Of a stretch of DNA of 64,000 nucleotides, positions 35,045 to 43,587 are shown piece by piece (the stretch's first letter is position 1; each line of letters starts with the position of its first letter). Position numbers and translations under genes: made by a program. Source of the DNA: Haladaptatus halobius (GTDB lineage: Archaea > Halobacteriota > Halobacteria > Halobacteriales > Haladaptataceae); NCBI RefSeq assembly GCF_020618475.1, contig NZ_CP085335.1:930001-994000 (forward strand), given 5' to 3'. The notes under the pieces were generated by a model. The model saw only the letters and a list, made by a program, of their open reading frames with translations. It was not told where the DNA came from and did no database searches.

Positions 35045-35478
35045 AGTCGTGACCGTTTACCGGCGTTTTCGTGCCCCAGCGCTTTCTTCAGGAACGACAT
35101 CCAGCGCTTCATGTCCGCGGTGTCTTTCGCCCGCTCTTCCGCTTCGAGGTCGGTCGGCCCCAGACTCTCCAGCGCGTTCAGCGCCCGGTCAATACCGATG
35201 ATGCTCTCGACCAGACGCTCACCCTCCTCGCGGGAGATATCTTCGTTTTCGAGTCGCTGTCTGCGCTGGAGGCGTTCCCGGCGCAGGTTCGACTTGGCCC
35301 GGTCTACCTGGTCGCGCTCGCCCGGTGGAATCGTCTCCCGGCGCTTGATTTCGAAGACGAACTCACGCAGGTTGATATCCTCCCCCTGCACCGTTATCGT
35401 CTCGGGGATGGCCGCGCCGACGGTCGCCCCCTCGCGTTCGACGCGCTCCAGTAGCTGTTTTCGCTCGTACCCTTTCAC
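35041..35478 (-). CDS. DUF5788 family protein
   Basis: A 145-residue soluble, charged, largely helical protein. From the GTG at 35478 it reads MKGYERKQLLERVEREGATV, then GAAIPETITVQGEDINLREF and FEIKRRETIPPGERDQVDRA, and ends with RWMSFLKKALGHENAGKRSR. This matches the haloarchaeal DUF5788 family as I recall it. Function is unknown, but the four-base overlap with polX and the shared operon with Mut7-C suggest an accessory role in DNA repair. The longer frame to 35550 would add 24 residues without support. Confidence 0.78.
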   Translation of the reverse strand: MKGYERKQLLERVEREGATVGAAIPETITVQGEDINLREFVFEIKRRETIPPGERDQVDRAKSNLRRERLQRRQRLENEDISREEGERLVESIIGIDRALNALESLGPTDLEAEERAKDTADMKRWMSFLKKALGHENAGKRSRL

Positions 35479-35595
35479 ACGTGCTACTCGTCGTCGCAGA
35501 CAAAAAGTTCCTGCCCCTATGCGTCCCGAGAATAGATTCCCCACCCGCAAATGAGGCCGGAAAAAGCATTACTTGCTCGGGCCGCTAAAGGGAAC

Positions 35596-36294
35596 ATGAA
35601 GAAACCCGGCGAAGTGTTCGAAGATTCTCGCGTCTACGACCCCGGCATCGAGGCCATCGTCCCGCGGTACGACGAACTCCACGACGCGATTTTGAACGTG
35701 CCGCCGCAGGAGCGCACCGACGAGATTCGCGTCCTCGAACTCGGCGCGGGAACGGGGGAACTCACCGCGAAACTGCTCACCCGCTTCTCGGAGAGCAGCG
35801 TCCTCGCCGTCGACCACAGCGAGAAGATGCTGGCCGAAGCCGAGCGCAAACTGGAGACGTTCGGCGACCGGGTCGATATCGAGCAGGGCGCGTTTCCGGA
35901 TGACCACCCCGCCTCAAGTGGGGAGTTCGACCTCGTCATCTCGTCGCTCGCCGTCCACCACCTCTCCGCCGAGGAAAAGCGTACCCTCTTCGACGCCGTC
36001 TTCGACGCGCTCGTCCCCGGCGGCTGGTTCGTCAACGGCGACGTGATCCACTTCGATGCGCCGCACCTGGAGACGCTCTCGGACGCGATGATCAAAAACT
36101 GGGTTCGCGCCAAAGGCTGGGAAGAAGAGGAGTTCATGGAACGCTGGCAGGCCAGCGACGAGTACGACGACCCCGACACCCTCACCGACCAACTGGTGTG
36201 GCTCCGCGAATCGGGATTCGACTCAATCACGTCCATCTGGCAGTACTACAACTTCGCCGTCTTCGGCGGGCAGCGGCCGGAAGACCCCCGATAG
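35596..36294 (+). CDS. Class I SAM-dependent methyltransferase
   Basis: A 232-residue methyltransferase. The SAM loop is IRVLELGAGTGELTAKLLTR near residue 45, the acidic motif is SVLAVDHSEKMLAEAERKLE, then FDLVISSLAVHHLSAEEKRT and LVPGGWFVNGDVIHF. These resemble the UbiE/Methyltransf_25 class. The C-terminal part has LRESGFDSITSIWQYYNFAV. I prefer the ATG at 35596 (MKKPGEVFEDSRVYDPG) over the frame start at 35551. It is divergent from the DUF5788 gene. Substrate unknown. Confidence 0.82.
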   Translation: MKKPGEVFEDSRVYDPGIEAIVPRYDELHDAILNVPPQERTDEIRVLELGAGTGELTAKLLTRFSESSVLAVDHSEKMLAEAERKLETFGDRVDIEQGAFPDDHPASSGEFDLVISSLAVHHLSAEEKRTLFDAVFDALVPGGWFVNGDVIHFDAPHLETLSDAMIKNWVRAKGWEEEEFMERWQASDEYDDPDTLTDQLVWLRESGFDSITSIWQYYNFAVFGGQRPEDPR

Positions 36295-36350
36295 CGACGG
36301 GCACCGAACCACCCAAACCCATTTCTGCTGTCGGTTCAAACGACAAACCA

Positions 36351-37247
36351 ATGGCGAACTGCGACCTGTGTGGTCAAAACGAGAACATGCCGTACAAATG
36401 TCGGATGTGCGGCGGGACGTTCTGCGGCGAACATCGTCTGCCAGAAAATCACTCCTGCCCGGGGCTGAACGAGTGGAACGACCCGAAAGGGGTCTTCGAC
36501 AGCGGGTTCGACGACAGCGTGGAGAACCGAGGACGGAGCGGGACGTTCAGCGTGAACACCGGAACCGGCGGCCCCCTCGCGTACTTCCGGGGGAACATGA
36601 CGTTCGTCTTCCTCGGGTTGATGTGGCTGACGTTCATCGCTGAGTTCCTGGTTCTCAACTTCGGAAGCGAACAACTGTTCAGCGAGCTATTCCTCCTCCA
36701 ATCGACGCACATCGAGCGCGTTTGGACGTGGGTCACCTCCATCTTCGCCCACGACCCGAACGGATTCTTCCACGTCGCCGTGAACAGCATCGTGTTGTAC
36801 TTCTTCGGCCCGGTGGTCGAACGACGCATCGGGAGCAAGAAGTTCACCGCGCTGTTCTTTGGAGCCGGAATTCTCGCCGGACTGGCGCAGGTCGGCGTCG
36901 TGGCTCTCACGACTCCCGGTGAACCGTCCGCAGTCCTCGGCGCGAGCGGGGCGGTGGCGGCCATCATGGGCGTGCTCACGGTGCTGAACCCCAACCTCCG
37001 CATCTACCTCTACTTCATCATCCCGATGCCGCTCTGGCTTGCGACGCTCGCGTTCGCCGTCTATTCGGCGTTCACCAGCGTCTCCGGCGGTATCGGCGCG
37101 GGCGGCGTCGCGCAGCTCGCGCACCTCACCGGCCTCGGACTCGGTCTGCTGTACGGCGCGAAGCTCAGGAAGGAAGGTCAGCGCGCGCCGAAACAGCTCG
37201 AATTCGGCGGTGGTGGCAGGGGCGGAATGGGTGGCAGACGGTTCTGA
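36351..37247 (+). CDS. Rhomboid intramembrane serine protease with N-terminal zinc finger
   Basis: A 298-residue protein. The N-terminus carries an AN1-like zinc finger: CDLCGQNENMPYKCRMCGG with TFCGEHRLPENHSCPG. A linker leads to a six-helix rhomboid domain: FHVAVNSIVLYFFGPVVERR, the catalytic Ser in LGASGAVAAIMGVL and the His in AQLAHLTGLGLGLLYG. Rhomboids cut single-pass membrane proteins within the lipid bilayer. The zinc finger presumably binds a cytosolic partner. The endonuclease V gene begins at its last stop base in a TGATG junction. Confidence 0.88.
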   Translation: MANCDLCGQNENMPYKCRMCGGTFCGEHRLPENHSCPGLNEWNDPKGVFDSGFDDSVENRGRSGTFSVNTGTGGPLAYFRGNMTFVFLGLMWLTFIAEFLVLNFGSEQLFSELFLLQSTHIERVWTWVTSIFAHDPNGFFHVAVNSIVLYFFGPVVERRIGSKKFTALFFGAGILAGLAQVGVVALTTPGEPSAVLGASGAVAAIMGVLTVLNPNLRIYLYFIIPMPLWLATLAFAVYSAFTSVSGGIGAGGVAQLAHLTGLGLGLLYGAKLRKEGQRAPKQLEFGGGGRGGMGGRRF

Positions 37248-38077
37248 TGACCGTCGCTCATCCCGAGTTCGTGCCGGACGCTTCGCTATCGCGCGAGGAG
37301 ATGGAGGCGCTCCAGCACGAAGTGGCCGAGACGGCGGTGTTCGAAGACGAGTTCGGGTTCGACCCGATCGCGGTTCAGGCCGCGGCCGAAAACGCGCAGA
37401 CTCGGCTTCCGACCGGAGGCGGTGACGGCTCTGAGGGGGACCGCGAGCGAGACGGAACCGACGCGCCGGTCGTGGTTGGCGTCGACCAAGCGTTCGTCGG
37501 CGACTACGCGGTGAGCGCGATCGTCGCGCTCCGCGACGGCGAGGTCGTCGAGCGCGCTCACGCCGCGGTCAAGACGGAGATTCCGTACATCCCCGGCCTG
37601 CTGTCCTTCCGCGAGGGAGGGGCGATTCTGGCGGCGTTCGAGGAGCTGGCGGTCGACCCCGACCTCGCCATCGTTGACGGGAGCGGACGAATTCACTTCC
37701 GACAGGCGGGCATCGCCACACACATCGGCGTCATGCTGGACGTGCCGGCCATCGGCGTCGCCAAGAACTTGCTCTGCGGGAAACTGCGCGACCCGCCGCA
37801 GGGTCACATGGACGAGGGCGAGCGCGTTTCCATCGTCGCGAACAATCGGGTCAGCGCGCCCAACGGAACCGTCATCGGCTACGCGCTCCAGTCGCGCCAG
37901 TACGACAACCCCCAGAAGCGCCATGTCAACCCCCTCTACGTCAGTCCCGGCCACCGGGTGAGCGCCGGGACGGCGGCGGAGCTTGTCTGGAAACTCTGCG
38001 CGGGCTACAAACTTCCGGAACCGACCCGGCGGGCGGACGCCTACGCCGACGAGGTGAAGGAAACCGTTGGTACTTAG
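37247..38077 (+). CDS. nfi: Endonuclease V
   Basis: A 276-residue endonuclease V, which nicks DNA (and some RNA) at deoxyinosine, one phosphodiester 3' to the lesion. Motifs: VVGVDQAFVGDYAVSAIVAL with the first metal Asp, YIPGLLSFREGGAILAAFEE, AIVDGSGRIHFRQAGIATHI with the second Asp/His and NLLCGKLRDPPQGH. The C-terminus has NPLYVSPGHRVSAGTAAELV. An acidic N-terminal extension of about 60 residues is longer than in bacterial enzymes. The start overlaps the rhomboid stop codon by one base, so expression is coupled. Confidence 0.92.
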   Translation: MTVAHPEFVPDASLSREEMEALQHEVAETAVFEDEFGFDPIAVQAAAENAQTRLPTGGGDGSEGDRERDGTDAPVVVGVDQAFVGDYAVSAIVALRDGEVVERAHAAVKTEIPYIPGLLSFREGGAILAAFEELAVDPDLAIVDGSGRIHFRQAGIATHIGVMLDVPAIGVAKNLLCGKLRDPPQGHMDEGERVSIVANNRVSAPNGTVIGYALQSRQYDNPQKRHVNPLYVSPGHRVSAGTAAELVWKLCAGYKLPEPTRRADAYADEVKETVGT

Positions 38078-38101
38078 CCACCCCCCTTCGAAGGAAACCC
38101 C

Positions 38102-38953
38102 ATGGCCGAGACTGTGCTGATTACGGGCTGTTCGTCGGGAATCGGCAGGGAGACCGCCCTCTCGTTCCTCGCGGACGGCTGGGAAGTGTACGCCACTGCC
38201 AGAAACCCCGCCGATATCCAAACGCTCGGCGAGCAGGGCTGTCACGTCGCCACGTTGAACGTCCGAGAGGACGATGACGTAGACCGCGTCGTCTCGCGCA
38301 TCGTGGACGAACACGGGCACGTCGACTGTCTGGTCAACAATGCGGGATACGCCCAACCTGGCCCCGTCGAAGACGTACCGATAGAGCAGGTGCACGCGCA
38401 GTTCGACGTGAACGTCTACGGCCCTCTTCGCCTCGTGCGGGCCGCCCTCCCGCACATGCGCGAGCGAGGGAAAGGAACCGTCGTCAACGTCTCCAGCGCG
38501 GTCGGGCGCGTCGCCGTCCCCGGCATGGGAATCTACAGCGGGTCGAAGTTCGCACTGGAAGGAATCTCCGACGCGCTACGTTCGGAAGTCGCGGAGTACG
38601 ACGTCGACGTCGTGCTGGTCGAACCCGGCCCGGTAGACACGCAGTTCTACGAGTGGGCGAACGGGGAGATAGAAGGCGTCGAACGCTCCGGAGCCTACGA
38701 ACGATTCTACGAGATGTACGGCGACCGGCAGGCGGTCGACGGCGGGATGCCCGGCGCGGTGCATCCGAAGGAAGTCGCCGACACCATCCTCGACGCGGCG
38801 AACGTCCAACACCCCGAGGCGCGCTATCCCGTCGGCACCGTCGCCGAACTGACCGATTACGCGCGAATCCTCCCGGCGGCGTGGCTCGACAAGCTCTACG
38901 GAACCGTCTCGGAGCTTTCGACCAGCGACTGGGCGAAGAAGTTCCTCGGATGA
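38102..38953 (+). CDS. SDR family oxidoreductase
   Basis: A 283-residue short-chain dehydrogenase. The cofactor motif is VLITGCSSGIGRETALSFL, the NNAG motif is DCLVNNAGYAQPGPVEDVP, and the catalytic set is VVNVSSAVGRVAVPGMGIYS with YSGSKFALEG. The C-terminal helix (ILPAAWLDKLYGTVSEL) is longer than in minimal SDRs and suggests a membrane-associated or lipid-type substrate, as in the ENV9/17-beta-HSD-like subgroup. It overlaps the glycerate kinase start by four bases. Confidence 0.86.
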   Translation: MAETVLITGCSSGIGRETALSFLADGWEVYATARNPADIQTLGEQGCHVATLNVREDDDVDRVVSRIVDEHGHVDCLVNNAGYAQPGPVEDVPIEQVHAQFDVNVYGPLRLVRAALPHMRERGKGTVVNVSSAVGRVAVPGMGIYSGSKFALEGISDALRSEVAEYDVDVVLVEPGPVDTQFYEWANGEIEGVERSGAYERFYEMYGDRQAVDGGMPGAVHPKEVADTILDAANVQHPEARYPVGTVAELTDYARILPAAWLDKLYGTVSELSTSDWAKKFLG

Positions 38954-40266
38954 TAGCAAATCGAGAGGCGCTCGCCGCGACGCCCGCACGCGACGCGGCG
39001 CTGGCCTGTATCGAGGCCGGAATCGAGGCGGCCCACCCGCGAACCGTCGTCCGCGAGCAGGTCGTACTCGACGGGGAGGCGCTTCGAATCGGGAACGAAA
39101 AGTACGATCTCTCGGTGTACGACGAGGTGGTCGTCATCGGTGGCGGGAAAGCCGCCGCGCAGGTCGCGGTCGCGCTCGAATCCGTTTTGGGCGACCGCAT
39201 CGCTCGCGGCGCGGTCGTGACCAACGACCCCGAGGAGACGACGACCGTCGACGTGCTTCCGGGCGACCACCCCGTGCCGAGCAAGGAAGGCGTCGAGAGC
39301 ACCCGACGGGTGCGCCGCCTCGCCGACTCCGCCGACGAGGAGACGCTCGTCTTCGCGGTCGTCACCGGAGGCGCGAGCGCCCTCCTGCCCGCGCCCGCGG
39401 ACGGAATCTCGCTGGCGGACCTACAGGGAGCGACCCGCGACCTGCTCGATGCGGGCGCTAACATCGACGAGATAAACGCCGTTCGCAAGCACTGTTCAGC
39501 GCTGAAAGGCGGGCAACTCGCCCGCGCGGCGGCTCCCGCCACCGTCGTCGGTCTACTGTTCAGCGACGTGGTCGGCGACGATCCCGGCGTCATCGGTAGC
39601 GGGCCGACCGCGCCGGACGGGACGAGCTTCGAGGACGCGCTGGCCGTCCTCGACCGGTACGGCGTGGAGTCGGCCGTTCGAGACCGATTGGAGCGCGGTG
39701 CCTCCGGCGAACTGTCGGAGACGCCCGACGAAGACGACCACGTCTTCGACCGCGTCACGAACCACGTCCTCGCAAACGGGTTCACGGCGCTCGACGCTGC
39801 CCGCGAAGTCGCCGACGAACGAGGGTACGAAGCGATGATCCTCTCCTCGCGCGTTCGCGGGGAAGCGCGCGAATCCGCCGCGACCCACGTCGCCGTCGCC
39901 GAGGAAGTTCGGGAGACAGGAAATCCTCTGGTTCCGCCGGCGATTCTGCTCTCGGGCGGCGAGACGACGGTCGCGGTTCGCGGAGCGGGCGAGGGCGGCC
40001 CGAATCTAGAGTTCGCCCTCGGTTCCCTCCTCGAACTCGACGCGGGCATCACGGTCGCCAGCGTCGATACCGACGGACGGGACGGAAGCACCGACGCCGC
40101 GGGCGCGCTCGTGGACGACGAGACGGCGGTTGAGGGCGGGGAGGAGGCACTTCGGGAGAACGACGCGCACCCGTTTCTCGATTCGGTTGGGGCGCTCGTG
40201 GAAACCGGGCCGACGGGAACGAACGTGAACGATTTGCGAGTTTTAGTGGTCGAGCGGCGCGACTGA
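38950..40266 (+). CDS. Glycerate 2-kinase, MOFRL family
   Basis: A 438-residue glycerate kinase of the DUF4147/MOFRL type. N-terminal VIGGGKAAAQVAVALESVLG and LPGDHPVPSKEGVESTRRVR, then VVTGGASALLPAPADGI and DEINAVRKHCSALKGGQLAR. The C-terminal MOFRL domain includes ILLSGGETTVAVRGAGEGGP and ASVDTDGRDGSTDAAGALVD. It phosphorylates D-glycerate at C2 in sugar-acid and serine catabolism; semi-phosphorylative Entner-Doudoroff use is known in archaea. The ATG overlaps the SDR stop, so the pair forms a transcription unit. It converges on the ArsA gene. Confidence 0.88.
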   Translation: MIANREALAATPARDAALACIEAGIEAAHPRTVVREQVVLDGEALRIGNEKYDLSVYDEVVVIGGGKAAAQVAVALESVLGDRIARGAVVTNDPEETTTVDVLPGDHPVPSKEGVESTRRVRRLADSADEETLVFAVVTGGASALLPAPADGISLADLQGATRDLLDAGANIDEINAVRKHCSALKGGQLARAAAPATVVGLLFSDVVGDDPGVIGSGPTAPDGTSFEDALAVLDRYGVESAVRDRLERGASGELSETPDEDDHVFDRVTNHVLANGFTALDAAREVADERGYEAMILSSRVRGEARESAATHVAVAEEVRETGNPLVPPAILLSGGETTVAVRGAGEGGPNLEFALGSLLELDAGITVASVDTDGRDGSTDAAGALVDDETAVEGGEEALRENDAHPFLDSVGALVETGPTGTNVNDLRVLVVERRD

Positions 40267-40281
40267 GGGTCCGGTCGAAAA

Positions 40282-41337
40282 TCAGTCCAAACACGCCGCG
40301 ACGACGCGCAGCATCTCCTCGCCCCGCACCTCGTCGGCGAAGAGGGGAACGCGCTTGATGTCGTGGCCGCGGAACACGTCTTGGGCCTCCTGAAGCGCGC
40401 GCTGTTGCACCTGCCATCGCTGTTGGCAGAACTCGCAGGTCTCCAAATTCGGCGTGACGAACTGGCTCGAATCGACCGCGTCAGTCACGTCGGCGAGGTT
40501 CTCCATCACGCGATTGACGACGACCGTCCCCACTGGAATGTCGAACTCGTCGAGCTGCGAGAGCAGGCGCTTCGACTCGAAGACGCTCATCTCCTCGGGG
40601 ATCATCACGACGCGGAAGTCGGTCCGCGAGGGGTCGCGGAGGGTCGTTCGAAGGCGCTCGATCTGACCCTTGAGCGCTTCGAGGTCGTCGATACCCTCCT
40701 CCGGGGCGCTCTCGCCGCCGAACACGCCCTTCACGCCGTCCATCATCCCCTGCAATCGCTGGCGGAGCGACACTATCCGCCCGACCACCGTGTCCATTAT
40801 CTCGGGGAGTTCGAGCAGGCGGAGGGTGTGGCCCGTCGGCGCGGTGTCCACGACCACCCGGTCGAACCGGTCGTCGTCCAGAAATTCGATGAGTTTCTGC
40901 ATCGCGGCGGCCTCGTCGGCCCCCGGCATCGCCCCGCCGAGCAGGGAGGCCATCGGCCCGTCGTCCTCGCCGCCGAGGAGCCCGCCGAGCGGACTCTCGC
41001 CATCGAGCGGGCCGTCGTCGCCGAACACCCCGGCCTGCTCTTCCAGCGCTGCGTCGGGGTCGATCTCCGCGGCGAAAAGCGGGACGTCCTCCCGGATCCG
41101 CGTCGCCTCCGCCGGAACGTCTCGCTCGAAGGTGTCGGACAGCGAGTGCGCCGGGTCGGTCGAGACGACGAGCGTTCGCGTCCCGTCGCGCGCGCTCGCC
41201 AACCCCGTCGCGGCGGCCATCGTCGTCTTGCCGACGCCGCCCTTGCCGCCGTAGAGGACGTACTCCGGGGCCTCCACGCCCGCAGGCACGTCCGCCTCGT
41301 CGATTCGCTCGACGGGTTCCACGTCGATTTGGCTCAT
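40282..41337 (-). CDS. ArsA/GET3-family ATPase
   Basis: A 351-residue ATPase. The P-loop is VLYGGKGGVGKTTMAAATGL at about residue 30. Other motifs are STDPAHSLSDTFERDVPAEA (switch I), VVVDTAPTGHTLRLLELPEI (switch II) and a CxxC zinc motif in ETCEFCQQRWQ. These occur in Get3-like proteins that target tail-anchored membrane proteins, whereas arsenite-efflux ArsA has two ATPase halves. A single half-size protein without ars genes nearby fits the Get3-like role. The 3' neighbour is the glycerate kinase, convergent. Confidence 0.88.
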   Translation of the reverse strand: MSQIDVEPVERIDEADVPAGVEAPEYVLYGGKGGVGKTTMAAATGLASARDGTRTLVVSTDPAHSLSDTFERDVPAEATRIREDVPLFAAEIDPDAALEEQAGVFGDDGPLDGESPLGGLLGGEDDGPMASLLGGAMPGADEAAAMQKLIEFLDDDRFDRVVVDTAPTGHTLRLLELPEIMDTVVGRIVSLRQRLQGMMDGVKGVFGGESAPEEGIDDLEALKGQIERLRTTLRDPSRTDFRVVMIPEEMSVFESKRLLSQLDEFDIPVGTVVVNRVMENLADVTDAVDSSQFVTPNLETCEFCQQRWQVQQRALQEAQDVFRGHDIKRVPLFADEVRGEEMLRVVAACLD

Positions 41338-41851
41338 GGCAGTGGATATCGGGCGCGGACACGTGTACCCGTCGATCTCTACGCGACTCCATTTGGAGGC
41401 GATGAAAAGTGGGCATACGGCGATGTCTCGTCTGTCTCGTCTCGGAAGGCTCCAGAACGACTTCGTGGTGATTCACCCCTTTCAGTCCCACTCGACCGCA
41501 CCCGCCACCACGACGGCTGGCCGACCAGCCGCAGTAGACACACTTCCCTTCGCCGAGAAGCGCGCTATCTCGTCCGTTCCACATCCTGGCGGACTGAAAG
41601 GGCGAGGGGTGCGAGGCGCAGTGCGCCTCGATTACGAATGGTGCAACCGTGAGTGGGGTCGGCGAAGCACGAACCCCTAAGCACCGCAGGAGCGAACGAA
41701 CGTGAGCGCTGAGGAGCGCAGGGCGGTTCGCGCGAGCATAGCACACGAGGGCTTTCTGAGAATCGAACGCTCCGCGAACGAAGTCGGCGATAAAAGCAAC
41801 AAGTACGATGATTCCCGGAGAAGCTAACGCTCCAGCAACAGAGACGAGTCG
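41338..41851. other. Intergenic stretch with inverted repeats
   Basis: About 510 bases with no believable gene. It contains a 12-bp perfect inverted repeat (ccctttcagtcc at 41477-41488 and ggactgaaaggg at 41591-41602), a 9-bp hairpin at 41612-41630 (cgaggcgca and tgcgcctcg), and a purine-rich stretch with gagcgaacgaacgtgagcgc near 41691. Similar decayed repeats occur in many haloarchaeal spacers. No terminator or tRNA is clear. The ArsA promoter should lie at its left edge, and the gar1 stop lies just beyond its right edge. Confidence 0.45.
41477..41602. repeat. 12-bp inverted repeat pair, 102 bases apart
   Basis: The arms ccctttcagtcc and ggactgaaaggg are exact reverse complements. Flanking bases continue the relation loosely (caccc before the first, aggggtg after the second). 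Such an arrangement could be the ends of a tiny non-autonomous element of about 126 bases, or the stem of a large RNA. No target-site duplication is apparent. Confidence 0.5.
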
Positions 41852-42079
41852 CTATCGCGCGTACAGTTTCGATCCGACAAGGGCGGCCAGTCGCGTCCCC
41901 TCGTCCGGCGACACCGCGAGGTACGGTCGTTCGACCGGGCCGAACACGTCGACGACGCGACCCACAGTCTGTAAGCTCTCGTCCACCACCTCGGTGCCGA
42001 GGTCGGGGTACACCTCGCCCGGCGACCGGACGATGGCGAGACCCTGCGCGGTTCGAACGACCTGCCCGAGTCGGCGCAT
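41852..42079 (-). CDS. gar1: H/ACA RNA-protein component Gar1
   Basis: A 75-residue protein: [20 protein letters not shown], then DLGTEVVDESLQTVGRVVDV, FGPVERPYLAVSPDEGTRLA and LVGSKLYAR. The VGRVVDVFGPVERPYL pattern is the Gar1 signature, a short beta-barrel. In H/ACA ribonucleoproteins Gar1 helps release substrate during pseudouridine formation in rRNA, working with Cbf5, Nop10 and L7Ae, which are not in the window. The ATG at 42079 overlaps the last base of the SRP19 stop. The pairing srp19-gar1 is common in haloarchaea as I recall. Confidence 0.9.
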   Translation of the reverse strand: MRRLGQVVRTAQGLAIVRSPGEVYPDLGTEVVDESLQTVGRVVDVFGPVERPYLAVSPDEGTRLAALVGSKLYAR

Positions 42080-42360
42080 CAGTCGCGCATGGCCGACACA
42101 TAGGCGGCGACGGCCTGAACGAGGTCGTTCTTCGAGGAGTCGTCCGCGTTCTTCACCAGCACGCGACCGCGCTCTTCCCATCCCTCGCGCGAGTAGGCTT
42201 TGTCGCGTTCGATGACGGTGTCGTACCCGACCTGCTGAACCGCGCGGGCGATCTCGTCCACCGTCGGCTCCTCGACGGCGGCGCGCTCGGGCACCCGCCG
42301 CCCCTCGCTCCGAGTCAACTCCGCGTCGAGATACGCGGGCCAGATGACTATTTCGACCAT
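42079..42360 (-). CDS. srp19: Signal recognition particle subunit SRP19
   Basis: A 93-residue protein: [60 protein letters not shown] and [20 protein letters not shown]. This is the SRP19 signature, with the WPAYLD start and the RGRVLV-like strand. SRP19 binds the SRP 7S RNA and prepares it for SRP54, so that membrane proteins are delivered to the translocon. The gene forms a unit with gar1 through a one-base overlap. The 7S RNA itself was not seen in this window. Confidence 0.92.
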   Translation of the reverse strand: MVEIVIWPAYLDAELTRSEGRRVPERAAVEEPTVDEIARAVQQVGYDTVIERDKAYSREGWEERGRVLVKNADDSSKNDLVQAVAAYVSAMRD

Positions 42361-42432
42361 ACTTCCTCTCCGTAGTCCCCCGTTAAACGCCTTTTCGTGT
42401 CGCTCGCGCCGAGTCCTCCCCGCCGAATCGTC

Positions 42433-43524
42433 TCACTCGCGCCGCGCGAGGAGGGCGGTTAACGCGAGCGCCACCAGCGCGGCGGGCGTCCCGAAGCCAG
42501 GTTGCCCGCCGGAACCGGTCGTGGTCGTCTTGTTCGCCGTCGTCGTTTCGGTCGTCTCCGTCGTCGTAGTCGTACTTGTCGCGTTCGCCTCCGCGTACGC
42601 TTCGGGGTGAAGCGTCTTCGCCAGTTTCGCGATGGGGTAGACGATACGCGGAGCGGGCTGGTTCAGATAGTTCTGATTCAGCGACACCGTCCGGTTCTCC
42701 TTCGCGGCGGGCGTGTCGCCGTACGCGTCGGGGATCTTCGTGCCCGGCGAGGCGACGAACCACTCCGGTTGCCGTCGAACGACGACCTCGCTGCTGATCT
42801 GTTTGTAGCTCTGGACTCCCGCTTTTGCGGCGACGTTCGTTCCGCCCGCCGTTTCGATGATGGTGTGGATGAACGTCCCCGTTCCGGCGGTGTAGCCGCC
42901 GCCCATAACGTACAGCACCTTCGGTCGGTCTTCGCCCTCGACCGCTTCACGGACGGTGCTGACGCGGTCTTTCATCCACGAGACGGTCTCCGCCGCCCCC
43001 TGACACTCGCCCGTCAACTGCCCGGTCAACTCGGTCTTCGCGTAGATATTTCGGAGCGACTTCGACTCGCGGAACTTGTAGACGGTCAGTCCCGCGTCAC
43101 GGAGTTTCCGGACGGTCTGGTCGGAGACGACGTTCGGCGCGAGCACGAGGTCGGGTTCCAGTGCGACGACCTTCTCGGGCACGACGGTCGTCATCCCGGC
43201 CCCCGAGACGTTCTTCTTCACGCTCGCACCGTCGAGGTACATCGCGTACTTCGTGACGCCGACGACCTTCTCCTTCCCGCCGATCTCCCACATCGTTTGG
43301 GCGGCGCTCGGCGAGAGCGTGACGATCTTCTGTGGTTCCTTCTGAACCGTAACCTTGGTTCCCGTCGCGTCGGTCTTCGAAATCGGGAACGAACAGGCTT
43401 CCTGTGTCGCTTCGGCGACGCCGACAGCGTCGGCAGCACTAACGGAGTTATCAGTACCAGCAGCACCGACGGAGCCGAAAATCGCGGCGACGACGAGCAT
43501 CGTCGACAGCAGTAGATATCTCAT
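42433..43524 (-). CDS. btuF: Cobalamin ABC transporter substrate-binding protein, PGF-CTERM anchored
   Basis: A 363-residue periplasmic-binding-type protein. A signal peptide (MRYLLLSTMLVVAAIFGSVG) precedes the BtuF/FhuD fold: KIVTLSPSAAQTMWEIGGKE, VVGVTKYAMYLDGASVKKNV, EKVVALEPDLVLAP and FIHTIIETAGGTNVAAKAG. Near the C-terminus is a Thr-rich region and a PGF-CTERM tail (GQPGFGTPAALVALALTALL then RRE), cleaved and lipid-attached by archaeosortase in haloarchaea. It captures vitamin B12 or a related corrinoid outside the cell. It is divergent from btuC with 63 bases between starts. Confidence 0.88.
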   Translation of the reverse strand: MRYLLLSTMLVVAAIFGSVGAAGTDNSVSAADAVGVAEATQEACSFPISKTDATGTKVTVQKEPQKIVTLSPSAAQTMWEIGGKEKVVGVTKYAMYLDGASVKKNVSGAGMTTVVPEKVVALEPDLVLAPNVVSDQTVRKLRDAGLTVYKFRESKSLRNIYAKTELTGQLTGECQGAAETVSWMKDRVSTVREAVEGEDRPKVLYVMGGGYTAGTGTFIHTIIETAGGTNVAAKAGVQSYKQISSEVVVRRQPEWFVASPGTKIPDAYGDTPAAKENRTVSLNQNYLNQPAPRIVYPIAKLAKTLHPEAYAEANATSTTTTTETTETTTANKTTTTGSGGQPGFGTPAALVALALTALLARRE

Positions 43525-43587
43525 GACACTCGACACGTCGAGCGTATTCAATAAATATTTACCTAAAGCAACCAGACTTGGATACAG
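43525..43587. promoter_or_regulatory. Shared btuF/btuC promoter region with a 14-bp palindrome
   Basis: The 63-base gap between the divergent genes has the palindrome ctcgacacgtcgag at 43529-43542 and an A/T core (attcaataaatatttacc) at 43547-43564 that can serve as a TATA box in both directions. No cobalamin riboswitch fits in this short space. The palindrome is a candidate operator that would affect both genes. Confidence 0.4.

Noticed and set aside
43525..43587. Cobalamin riboswitch between btuF and btuC
   Set aside because: The 63-base gap is too short for the aptamer and lacks the B12-box.
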